Below, piece after piece: positions 1 to 5,841 of a stretch of DNA of 5,973 nucleotides (positions are counted from its first letter, which is position 1; each line of letters begins with the position of its first letter). The stretch lies in assembly GCA_002307175.1 (NCBI GenBank), contig DBTS01000105.1:66536-72508 (forward strand), written 5' to 3'. This stretch comes from Rhodocyclaceae bacterium UBA1310 (GTDB lineage Bacteria > Pseudomonadota > Gammaproteobacteria > Burkholderiales > Rhodocyclaceae). The notes under the pieces were generated by a model, which was not told the DNA's origin, ran no database searches, and worked only from the letters and a program-made list of their open reading frames with translations. The position numbers and the translations under genes are program-made.

Positions 1-482
1 TGGCCGCCGGAGAACATGTGCGGATAGCGCCCGTAGTGCTCGGGGCGCAGGCCGACGTGGGCCATCATGGCGCGGGCTTTTTCGGCGCGCTCGGCAGGGC
101 TGAGCCGGGTGTGGATGATCAGCGGCTCTTCGAGGATGTTGCCGATTCGCTTGCGCGGGTTGAGGCTGGCGTAGGGGTTCTGGAACACCATCTGTACCTG
201 CGGGCGCAGTGCCTTGCGTTCGGCCTTGCTGCTGGTGGCCAGATCGATGCCCGCCAGGCGAAGATGGCCTGCTGTGGGGGTTTCGATCATCGTCACCTGG
301 CGTGCCAGGGTGGTTTTGCCGCAGCCGGATTCGCCGACTACGGCCAGCGTGCGGCCGGCGGCGAGCGCAAAGCTCACGCCATCAAGTGCGCGCACAAGGG
401 CCTTGGGCTTCATGAAGCCCGTGGAAACGGGGTAGTGCTTGGCCAGATTCTCGGCCTGCAGGATAGGGTTATCGGGGTTCAT
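1..482 (-). CDS. dppF: Dipeptide ABC transporter ATP-binding protein DppF (C-terminus cut off by the window edge)
   Basis: One of the two cytoplasmic ATPases that power dipeptide import through the DppB/DppC channel. Only the first 160 residues are present, against roughly 330 for the family. Visible motifs are Walker A GESGCGKT (residues 50-57), the Q-loop glutamine in VFQNPYASLNPR (Q101), and the start of the ABC signature, FSGG, as the last complete codons before the edge. Walker B, the H-loop and the C-terminal oligopeptide-transporter extension lie outside. The ATG at 482-480 was chosen because it follows AAGGA (494-490) with a 7-base spacer and lies 3 bases after the dppD stop. The GTG just before it (485-483) is a less likely alternative. 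Assignment as DppF rather than OppF rests on the operon context and on the fifth position in the dppABCDF order. Truncation is due only to the window boundary. Confidence 0.95.
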   Translation of the reverse strand, partial: MNPDNPILQAENLAKHYPVSTGFMKPKALVRALDGVSFALAAGRTLAVVGESGCGKTTLARQVTMIETPTAGHLRLAGIDLATSSKAERKALRPQVQMVFQNPYASLNPRKRIGNILEEPLIIHTRLSPAERAEKARAMMAHVGLRPEHYGRYPHMFSGG

Positions 483-485
483 CAC

Positions 486-1463
486 TTATTCCTTGATGCC
501 ATCCGCGTGAAGAGGAAAGTGGCAGCGCACCTGGCAGGGTGGGTTGCCGCGCAGGGCCGGGCGTTCGCTCTGGCAGCGGGCCTGGGCGTACTGGCAGCGC
601 GGGGCGAGCAGGCAGCCGGCGGGGCGGTCGAAGGCGCCGGGCACCATGCCGGGGATGGTCTGCAGGCGTTCGCGGCCCACGTTGTTTTCGGGCAAGGCAG
701 AGAGCAGGGCTTCGGTATACGGATGCTGGGGGTGCGTGAAGAGATCGTCGGCAGTGCCGGTCTCCATTACCTGCCCGGCATACATCACCATCACACGATG
801 CGCGGTTTCGGCAATCACGCCAAGATCGTGGGTAATGAGCATCAGGGCCATGCCGCGCTCGCGCTGCAGGCGCAGCAGGAGTTCGAGCACCTGGGCCTGC
901 ACGGTTACGTCGAGTGCCGTGGTGGGCTCATCAGCAATCAGCAGGCGCGGGTTGCAGGCAATTGCCAGGGCAATCATCACGCGCTGGCTCATGCCGCCGG
1001 AGAGCTGGTGCGGGTAGGCCGCGAGGCGTCGCTCGGGGTCGGGGATTTCCACCTGCCGCAAGAGTTCCAGCGCCCGAGCGCGCAGCGCCTTGCGGCTGCC
1101 GCCTTCATGCACGGCGAGTGTTTCGGTGAGGTGGTCGCCCACCGTGAAGCAGGGGTTGAGCGAGGTGACGGGGTCCTGGAAGATCATCGCGATGTCGCGG
1201 CCCAGCAGCTTGCGCCGCTCGCGCTTTTTCATGGCGAGCAGATCGCGCCCGTCGAAGCTGCAGGCATCTGCGCTGACGCGGCCCGGGGCGTCGATAAGGC
1301 CCATCAGCGCGAGCGAGGTGACGCTCTTGCCTGAGCCGGATTCGCCGACGATCCCCACGACTTCGCCTGCATCAATGGCGAGGTCCAGTTTTTCCACGGC
1401 CACCACGGGGCGCTCAGGCGTGCCGAAGTGGACGGACAGATTCTTGATCTCTAGCAGTGGCAT
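486..1463 (-). CDS. dppD: Dipeptide ABC transporter ATP-binding protein DppD
   Basis: Cytoplasmic ATPase that pairs with DppF beneath the DppB/DppC channel. At 325 residues it is full length (E. coli DppD is about 327). It shows Walker A GESGSGKS (40-47), Q-loop Q96 in IFQDPVTSLNP, signature LSGGMSQR (154-161), Walker B LLIADEP with catalytic E179, and H-loop H212 in THDLG. The C-terminal oligopeptide/dipeptide-transporter extension starts near HPYTEALL (245-254). It carries cysteines C284, C290, C297, C310 and C314; the spacing GC-x5-C-x6-C...RC is typical of the family, where four cysteines can hold a [4Fe-4S] cluster. The ATG at 1463 lies 4 bases after the dppC stop with no strong Shine-Dalgarno sequence, so translation is probably coupled to dppC. 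All catalytic motifs are intact. The family assignment is secure; the substrate is inferred from the DppA in the same operon. Confidence 0.97.
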   Translation of the reverse strand: MPLLEIKNLSVHFGTPERPVVAVEKLDLAIDAGEVVGIVGESGSGKSVTSLALMGLIDAPGRVSADACSFDGRDLLAMKKRERRKLLGRDIAMIFQDPVTSLNPCFTVGDHLTETLAVHEGGSRKALRARALELLRQVEIPDPERRLAAYPHQLSGGMSQRVMIALAIACNPRLLIADEPTTALDVTVQAQVLELLLRLQRERGMALMLITHDLGVIAETAHRVMVMYAGQVMETGTADDLFTHPQHPYTEALLSALPENNVGRERLQTIPGMVPGAFDRPAGCLLAPRCQYAQARCQSERPALRGNPPCQVRCHFPLHADGIKE

Positions 1464-1467
1464 GGTC

Positions 1468-2406
1468 TTAGCGTTTCAATTTGGGGTCCAGCGCATCGCG
1501 CAGGCCATCCCCCATCAGGTTGAAGGCAAGCACGGCGAGCAGAATGGCAATGCCGGGCAGGCTGACCACCCACCATGCGCTCTGGATGAATTCCAGCGCG
1601 CTGGAGAGCATCGTGCCCCATTCGGGAGTGGGTGGTTGCGCGCCCAGGCCCAGAAAGCCGAGCGCGGCGGCATCCAGGATGGCCGTGGAAAAGCCCAGCG
1701 TGGCCTGCACGATGAGCGGTGCGAGGCAGTTCGGCAGCACCGCGATGAACATCAGGCGCAGCGGCCCGGCCCCGGCAATCCGCGAGGCCGTGACGTAATC
1801 CCGCGAGAGCTCGCCCAGCGCCGCTGCCCGCGTAAGGCGCACGAAAGAGGGCAGCTGCACGATGGCGATGGCGTACATCGCATTGATCAGCCCCGGCCCG
1901 AGGATGGCGATCACCGCCACTGCCAGCAGCAGGCTGGGCAGGGCCATCAGCACATCCATGCAGCGCATGATGGCGATATCCGTCTTGCCTCCCCGGTAGG
2001 CCGCCGTGAGGCCGAGAACAATGCCCAGCGACATCGACAGCCCGATCGAGACCAGCCCGATCAGCAGCGACAGGCGCGTGCCATAGATGAGGCGGCTGAG
2101 CATGTCGCGCCCCACCGGGTCGGTGCCGAGCAGGAACTGCATCCTGCCGCCCTCGGCCCAGGCTGGTGGCACCAGAATTGCCTCGCGATACTGCTCAATG
2201 GGCGAATACGGCGCCACCCAGTTGGCAAACACGGCGAGAAACACGAACACCAGCACCAGTGCCAGCCCCAGGAGGGCGCCACGGTTGCGGCGGAAATCGC
2301 GCCACAGTTCCGCGAGCGGAGAGGGCGGGGTGATGGGGTTCAGGGGGTTCAGGGGGCTGAGCGTGCCGGGGTCTGCCACGGCGGTATTGTCAGAAGAATT
2401 CGTCAT
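1468..2406 (-). CDS. dppC: Dipeptide ABC transporter permease DppC
   Basis: Inner-membrane subunit that forms the peptide channel with DppB. The protein is 312 residues; E. coli DppC is about 300, and the extra length lies in the N-terminal tail. Hydrophobic stretches near residues 44-64, 111-136, 150-172, 176-190, 228-250 and 281-300 fit the usual six-helix fold. The EAA loop that contacts the ATPases is at about 203-226 (DYVTASRIAGAG...VLPN). The C-terminus, MGDGLRDALDPKLKR, is the standard DppC/OppC ending. The ATG at 2406 was chosen because it sits 2 bases after the dppB stop (TGACCATG) and gives the expected N-terminus. The frame stays open upstream to 2547, but that would overlap the dppB coding end and add 47 residues with no family resemblance. 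No clear Shine-Dalgarno sequence precedes it, so coupling to dppB is likely. The tail is proline-rich, with the triplet repeat LSP-LNP-LNP (residues 16-24). Confidence 0.96.
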   Translation of the reverse strand: MTNSSDNTAVADPGTLSPLNPLNPITPPSPLAELWRDFRRNRGALLGLALVLVFVFLAVFANWVAPYSPIEQYREAILVPPAWAEGGRMQFLLGTDPVGRDMLSRLIYGTRLSLLIGLVSIGLSMSLGIVLGLTAAYRGGKTDIAIMRCMDVLMALPSLLLAVAVIAILGPGLINAMYAIAIVQLPSFVRLTRAAALGELSRDYVTASRIAGAGPLRLMFIAVLPNCLAPLIVQATLGFSTAILDAAALGFLGLGAQPPTPEWGTMLSSALEFIQSAWWVVSLPGIAILLAVLAFNLMGDGLRDALDPKLKR

Positions 2407-2408
2407 GG

Positions 2409-3413
2409 TCAGTGCCGGATGCGTGGATTGACGATGCCATAGCAAACATCGACGATCAGATTGACGAGGATCACGATGGTGGCGGTCATCAGGATGCCGC
2501 CTTGCACCACTGGGTAATCGCGGCGGTGGATGGCTTCCACCATCCATTTGCCGATGCCGGGCCAGGAGAAGATCGTTTCCGTGAGGATGGCCCCGGCGAG
2601 CAGCGTGCCCACCTGCAGGCCGATCACCGTGATCACCGGGATCAGCGCATTGCGCAGGGCGTGGCGGCCCACCACGCGCAGCGGTGAGAGGCCACGGGCG
2701 CGGGCGGCGCGCACATAGTCTTCACCCAGCACTTCAAGCATGGCCGAGCGCGTCATGCGCGCGAGGGTGGCCAGCGGAATCGTGCCCAGTGCGATGGTGG
2801 GCAGGATCAGATGCGAGAGTGCCGAGCGGAAGGCCTCAAAATCGCCTTCGAGCAGCGTATCGACGAGCATCATGCCGGTGACCACCTGTGGGTCGTACTC
2901 GATTGCGATGCGCCCGGAAACTGGTGTCCAGCCCAGTTGTACCGAGAAGAACAGGATCAGCAGCAGCGCCCACCAGAAAATCGGCATCGAGTAGCCGGCC
3001 AGCGAAACGCTCATCACCCCGTAGTCGATCACCGAGTTGCGTTTGAACGCCGCGAGAATGCCGGCAGGTATCCCGATCACTACGGCAAAGATGATCGCGC
3101 ACAGGGCCAGTTCAAAGGTGGCCGGGAAGCGGTCGAGAAACTCCCGCATCACCGGTTCCTGCGTCACGATGGAGCGGCCAAGGTCACCCTTCACGGCTTT
3201 GTAGACGTAATCGGCGTACTGCACGGGCAGGGGCCTGTCTAGCCCGAACTCCTTGAGCAGTTCCGCGTGGCGGCTGGCTTCCATGCCGCGCTCGCCAGAC
3301 ATGGCTTCTACCGGGTCGCCGGGGATCAGGCGGATCAGCGCAAACACCAGCAGGGTGATCCCGATAAAGGTGGGGATCAGCACGCCCAGCCGGCGTAGCA
3401 AAAAGGCAATCAT
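2409..3413 (-). CDS. dppB: Dipeptide ABC transporter permease DppB
   Basis: Inner-membrane permease partner of DppC. With the start chosen here it is 334 residues (E. coli DppB is 339). It begins MIAFLLRRLGVLIPTF, matching the E. coli N-terminus. Hydrophobic segments lie near 9-30, 100-122, 133-160, 200-222, 257-282 and 305-328. Family signatures include IPGDPV (30-35), GYSMPIFWW (140-148), the EAA loop EDYVRAARARG...ALIP (231-259), TETIFSWPG (278-286) and the terminal VNPRIRH. A GTG at 3458 is in frame but would add 15 residues absent from the family and would start inside the foot of the intergenic hairpin. ATG at 3413 has GGAGA about 10 bases upstream and is preferred. It is separated from dppA by 104 bases containing a strong hairpin, and abuts dppC with a 2-base gap. 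Confidence 0.96.
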   Translation of the reverse strand: MIAFLLRRLGVLIPTFIGITLLVFALIRLIPGDPVEAMSGERGMEASRHAELLKEFGLDRPLPVQYADYVYKAVKGDLGRSIVTQEPVMREFLDRFPATFELALCAIIFAVVIGIPAGILAAFKRNSVIDYGVMSVSLAGYSMPIFWWALLLILFFSVQLGWTPVSGRIAIEYDPQVVTGMMLVDTLLEGDFEAFRSALSHLILPTIALGTIPLATLARMTRSAMLEVLGEDYVRAARARGLSPLRVVGRHALRNALIPVITVIGLQVGTLLAGAILTETIFSWPGIGKWMVEAIHRRDYPVVQGGILMTATIVILVNLIVDVCYGIVNPRIRH

Positions 3414-3458
3414 GCGTGAAAAATCTCCGCAGCAAATAATGTACAACACAGAAAACAC

Positions 3459-3492
3459 GACACCGCATCAACCCTCTGGGTGATGCGGTGTC
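3459..3492 (-). terminator. Hairpin between dppA and dppB: partial terminator or mRNA-stabilising stem
   Basis: The arms GACACCGCATCA and TGATGCGGTGTC (3459-3470 and 3481-3492) pair perfectly over 12 bp across a 10-base loop. The loop can add three more G-C pairs past one bulged base. In the dppA mRNA the stem begins 25 bases after the stop codon and is followed by GTGTTTTCTGTG, which contains a short U tract. Such stems after the binding-protein gene are known in peptide and sugar ABC operons. They either stop part of the transcription or protect the upstream mRNA from 3' decay, giving more binding protein than permease. dppB has no evident promoter of its own in the gap, so some read-through is expected. 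On the plus strand no T tract follows the stem, so it would not act as a terminator there. Confidence 0.75.
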
Positions 3493-3517
3493 TGGCACAA
3501 CAGATACAGGCGCAGGC

Positions 3518-5122
3518 TTACTTCGTCACATCCGCTTTGGAGAAGTAATGCAGCGGTGGCACGGCAGCCACCTTGAAGCCGGTGACAGACTTGGCCACCG
3601 GTTCATAGCGCAGCGAGTGGGCCAGGAACACCATCGGGGCCTCCTCGTGCATGATTTCCTGGGCCTTCGCGTAGAGTTTCTTGCGCTGGCCCTGGTCACT
3701 GGTGGCGGCAGCCTGCTTGATGGCGTCGTCAAACTCCTTGTTGCACCAGCGTGAATAGTTGCCGCCGCCCTTGTTGGCAGCGTCGCACGAGGCGAGCGGG
3801 GAGAAGAAGTTGTCCGGGTCGCCGTTGTCGCCGCTCCAGCCGAAGAAGCCGGCCAGATGTTCACCTTCCTTGGCGCGCTTCATGTATTCGCCCCATTCGA
3901 AGGTCACCAGATTCACCTTGATGCCCACCTTGGCCAGATCGGCCTGCAGCATTTCACCCATGCGCTTGCCATCCGGGCTGTAGGGGCGCTGGATCGGGAT
4001 GTACCACATGTCCATCTCGAAACCATCCTTCAGGCCGGCCTTGGCGAGCAGGGCCTTGGCCTTTTCTGGCGAGTACTCGTAATCCTTGATCTTTTCGTCA
4101 TACGCCCACATGATGGGCGGAATCAGATTCTTGGCAGGCTGCCCGGCGCCCTGGAATACCGTGTCAACCAGCGCCTTTTTGTTGATGGCGTAGTTTACTG
4201 CCTGCCGCACGAGCTTGTTGTCAAAGGGTTTCTTGGTGACATTCAGCGAAATATAGCTGATGTTCAACCCTTCCTTGGAGAGCAGATTGATCGACGGAAT
4301 CGTTTTCAGCACCGCCACATCAGCCGGCTTCGGATACGCCATCAACTGGCATTCGCCAGCCTTGAGCTTGGCCACGCGCACGGAAGAATCCGGCGTGATG
4401 GCGAAGATCAGGTTGTCGATCTTGGGGCGGCCGCCAAAGTACTGATCATTGGCCTTGTAGCGGATGATTGCATCCTTCTGGTACGACACCAGGCGGAAGG
4501 GGCCGGTGCCCACAGGGTCACGGTCCACTAGTTCCGGCGTGCCGGCGGCTTTCATCTTGGCGGCATATTCGGCCGAATGGATGGAGATGAAGTCCATCGT
4601 CAGATCGGCCAGGAACGGGGCTTCCGGATGCTTCAGGTGGAACACCACGGTGTAATCGTCGGTCTTCTCTACCTTGTCGACAATCTTTGACATGCCCATG
4701 TCTTCAAAGTAGGCGTATGTCGTTCCCGGAGTGTTCTTGTAGAACGGATTGGCCGGATCGGCCATACGGTTCCACGTGAACAGCACGTCGTCTGCATTGA
4801 AATCACGTGTCGGCTTGAATTTGTCGGTGCTCTGGAACTTCACGCCATGGCGCAGCTTGAAGGTGTAGGTCAGGCCATCCTTGGAGATATCCCAGGAGGC
4901 GGCCAGCGAAGGCGCGATGTTGGTGGTGCCCACGTCAAACTCGACGAGGCGGTTGAAGATCTGCGCCGAGGAGGCGTCCTGCGTGGTGCCGGTGGTGTAG
5001 AACATCGGGTTGAAGCCCTCGGGGCTGCCTTCCGAGCAGAACACCAGGGTTTTTGCTGCAAAAGCAGACGAAGCAAACAGGCTTAAAGCCACTGCAGTGA
5101 CGATTGCGGTTCGACGCAACAT
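3518..5122 (-). CDS. dppA: Periplasmic dipeptide-binding protein DppA
   Basis: Solute-binding protein that captures dipeptides in the periplasm and delivers them to DppB/DppC. It belongs to the SBP_bac_5 family; the E. coli homologue also handles heme and 5-aminolevulinate and serves peptide chemotaxis through Tap. The protein is 534 residues (E. coli 535). The signal peptide MLRRTAIVTAVALSLFASSAFA has a probable signal peptidase I cut between residues 22 and 23. The mature start, AKTLVFCSEGSPEGFNP, is the classical DppA opening. By alignment from memory, R379 (in QRPY) and D432 (in GWSGDNGDPDNFF) correspond to E. coli mature Arg355 and Asp408, which hold the peptide carboxylate and amino ends. 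C29/C258 and C446/C460 are positioned like the two E. coli disulfides. The ATG at 5122 is fixed by GGAGG (5134-5130) with a 7-base spacer. A GTG at 5149 is in frame but lies upstream of this site and would spoil the signal peptide. Confidence 0.98.
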   Translation of the reverse strand: MLRRTAIVTAVALSLFASSAFAAKTLVFCSEGSPEGFNPMFYTTGTTQDASSAQIFNRLVEFDVGTTNIAPSLAASWDISKDGLTYTFKLRHGVKFQSTDKFKPTRDFNADDVLFTWNRMADPANPFYKNTPGTTYAYFEDMGMSKIVDKVEKTDDYTVVFHLKHPEAPFLADLTMDFISIHSAEYAAKMKAAGTPELVDRDPVGTGPFRLVSYQKDAIIRYKANDQYFGGRPKIDNLIFAITPDSSVRVAKLKAGECQLMAYPKPADVAVLKTIPSINLLSKEGLNISYISLNVTKKPFDNKLVRQAVNYAINKKALVDTVFQGAGQPAKNLIPPIMWAYDEKIKDYEYSPEKAKALLAKAGLKDGFEMDMWYIPIQRPYSPDGKRMGEMLQADLAKVGIKVNLVTFEWGEYMKRAKEGEHLAGFFGWSGDNGDPDNFFSPLASCDAANKGGGNYSRWCNKEFDDAIKQAAATSDQGQRKKLYAKAQEIMHEEAPMVFLAHSLRYEPVAKSVTGFKVAAVPPLHYFSKADVTK

Positions 5123-5129
5123 TGTTTGA

Positions 5130-5134
5130 CCTCC
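5130..5134 (-). promoter_or_regulatory. dppA ribosome binding site
   Basis: The sequence GGAGG, followed by TCAAACA and then ATG (7-base spacer), is the strongest Shine-Dalgarno sequence in the operon. It decides the dppA start at 5122 over the in-frame GTG at 5149. A strong site here fits the need for excess binding protein over the membrane complex. Confidence 0.9.
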
Positions 5135-5181
5135 AGAAAGCGCACTCACGTTATTCGCGCGGGTTTTGGAATAAATGATCC

Positions 5182-5208
5182 CCTCCGCCCGATGTTTGCA
5201 GACGGAGG
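5182..5208 (-). promoter_or_regulatory. Hairpin in the predicted dppA leader
   Basis: In the mRNA, CCTCCG (5208-5203) pairs with CGGAGG (5187-5182) across a 15-base loop. It lies about midway between the predicted sigma-54 start and the dppA start codon. The CCTCC arm is also complementary to the dppA Shine-Dalgarno GGAGG (5134-5130). Two exclusive pairings are therefore possible, one of which would mask the ribosome site. The stem is only 6 bp plus possible G-U pairs, and I recognise no known riboswitch class, so a regulatory role is only a suggestion. Confidence 0.35.
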
Positions 5209-5286
5209 AACCGGTGGGTACTACGCAATTTCAATGGCACGCAGTTTAAAGTATTTCCGCTGCCATCAATCATAGAAATACATCTG

Positions 5287-5302
5287 TGCATGAACCGTGC
5301 CG
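5287..5302 (-). promoter_or_regulatory. Candidate sigma-54 (RpoN) promoter for dppA
   Basis: Read on the minus strand the sequence is CGGCACGGTTCATGCA. Against the sigma-54 consensus TGGCACG-N4-TTGCW it matches 6 of 7 bases at -24 and 4 of 5 at -12. The invariant GG (5301-5300) and GC (5289-5288) have the required 10 bases between them. Transcription would start near 5276, giving a leader of about 150 bases before dppA. Of the GG dinucleotides checked on this strand between 5500 and 5123, this was the only one with GC at the correct spacing. The match and strand are seen directly; function is inferred. I found no equally good sigma-70 promoter in the region, but one could be missed by eye. 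Confidence 0.6.
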
Positions 5303-5603
5303 TATATATCAAATTGACTGTGCCAAGCAGAAAAACAACGCTTGCGGGAAAATCCGGAAGAAAACCGCTGGAATGTGATTTGGCGCAATATTCCCATTGC
5401 TTTGATGCGTTAAGGATTTTTTGTGCAATAAATCTGCTGTGGGTGGATAAAGCATGCATTTTTGGCATATGCTAGTTTGTGGCTGCTCTGCCTCGTGAAG
5501 CAGGCTTTCGGTATTTGTATTGCAAAGCCCGTGCGCCCGGCAAAGTACCGCCCCTCAGGGAAAGCCCCAATCCAACGAAAGTGATAGTCGGTCGGGCGGG
5601 CTC

Positions 5604-5628
5604 AAAGAAATGCCCCTGTCTGGGGGCA
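5604..5628 (-). terminator. Possible leftward rho-independent terminator
   Basis: On the minus strand TGCCCC (5628-5623) and GGGGCA (5616-5611) form a 6-bp GC-rich stem with a 6-base loop, followed by TTTCTTT. This could stop leftward transcription entering from the right and insulate the dpp promoter. No gene end is visible on that strand between 5630 and 5973, so what it would terminate is unknown. The stem is short and the U tract interrupted. Confidence 0.3.
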
Positions 5629-5640
5629 ATACGGGGTATG

Positions 5641-5657
5641 TGCACCTTTGTGGTGCG
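5641..5657. promoter_or_regulatory. Candidate NtrC (GlnG) binding site
   Basis: TGCACCTTTGTGGTGCG contains GCACC and GGTGC as perfect inverted arms separated by 5 bases. This is the spacing and sequence of the NtrC enhancer site (TGCACCA-N3-TGGTGCA). It is centred near 5649, about 370 bases upstream of the start predicted from the sigma-54 promoter at 5302-5287. NtrC sites usually lie 100-150 bases upstream but can act from further away by DNA looping. I did not find a second good site beside it, although NtrC sites often come in pairs. Confidence 0.55.
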
Positions 5658-5666
5658 TGAATTGCA
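5651..5666 (+). promoter_or_regulatory. Second sigma-54-like promoter match, facing right
   Basis: TGGTGCGTGAATTGCA fits TGGCACG-N4-TTGCW at 5 of 7 bases at -24 and 5 of 5 at -12, with the invariant GG and GC 10 bases apart. It would start transcription near 5677, rightward, where no open gene is visible up to the window end. Its -24 part shares bases with the right arm of the NtrC-type palindrome, so the match may be partly coincidental. Alternatively, NtrC bound there would block rather than activate this promoter. Confidence 0.35.
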
Positions 5667-5794
5667 CAAGATAGTTGAGCTGTGTTGCCGGTGCAGGAAT
5701 ACGCATTTTCCACAACCGATATCATCAGGGTTCGGCAAGACACGCAGCAGGTGTTATTTCATTAGCCCCACAGCTTTCGGCAGGCGTAGAGAAT

Positions 5795-5841
5795 AGCCCG
5801 GACAAGCCACTCAAGTGGCGCTATCCGGGTCGCCGAAGGCG
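5795..5841. repeat. REP-like palindromic element
   Basis: An outer stem CCCGGA (5797-5802) / TCCGGG (5824-5829) encloses an inner stem GCCACT (5806-5811) / AGTGGC (5814-5819). Directly after it comes a small hairpin CGCC-GAA-GGCG (5831-5841). The overall theme, TAGCCCGGA...ATCCGGG, resembles short palindromic repeats scattered between genes in many GC-rich proteobacteria. Only one copy lies in this window, so repeat status is inferred from structure. No T tract follows on either strand, so it is not a typical terminator. Confidence 0.45.

Noticed and set aside
18..1334. Long plus-strand open frame (438 codons) opposite dppD and dppF
   Set aside because: It is the antisense shadow of two ABC ATPases with all motifs intact. 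Its product is rich in Ala, Gly, His and Arg with no recognisable domain, as expected of a GC-rich complementary strand.
1090..2442. Plus-strand open frame (450 codons) opposite dppC and part of dppD
   Set aside because: It is the antisense of well-conserved genes. The translation is low-complexity (His, Gln, Arg, Gly) with no family resemblance and no good ribosome site.
2407..2547. Longer dppC starting at 2547
   Set aside because: It would run deep into the dppB coding end and add 47 residues unlike any DppC. The ATG at 2406, directly after the dppB stop, gives the family N-terminus.
3857..4531. Plus-strand open frame (224 codons) opposite dppA
   Set aside because: It lies entirely inside the conserved dppA coding sequence and has no recognisable domain, so I treat it as a shadow.
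5303..5330. Sigma-70-type -35/-10 around TTGGCA and TATATA on the minus strand
   Set aside because: The spacer is only about 12 bases, too short for sigma-70. Other -10-like words nearby (TATGAT at 5274-5269, TAAACT) also lack a properly spaced -35.
5321..5340. Minus-strand TTGGCACAGTCAATTTG as a sigma-54 promoter
   Set aside because: It has a good -24 half, but the position of the invariant GC at -12 reads TT, which normally abolishes function.
5151..5468. Minus-strand frame of 105 codons just upstream of dppA, including a 40-codon leader ORF from the ATG at 5273
   Set aside because: It has no ribosome site, no domain and atypical codon use. It overlaps the promoter motifs and the leader hairpin, and the ATG at 5273 would fall at the very 5' end of the predicted transcript.
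5537..5560. Another minus-strand GG-N10-GC spacing (sigma-54-like) at the GGGGCGGTACTTTGCC segment
   Set aside because: The -24 part matches only about 3 of 7 consensus bases, and it lies more than 400 bases from dppA. The match at 5302-5287 is far better.
5472..5796. Overlapping frames of 88-105 codons on both strands
   Set aside because: Neither has a recognisable motif or a good ribosome site, and they overlap each other and the NtrC-type palindrome. I treat the area as non-coding.
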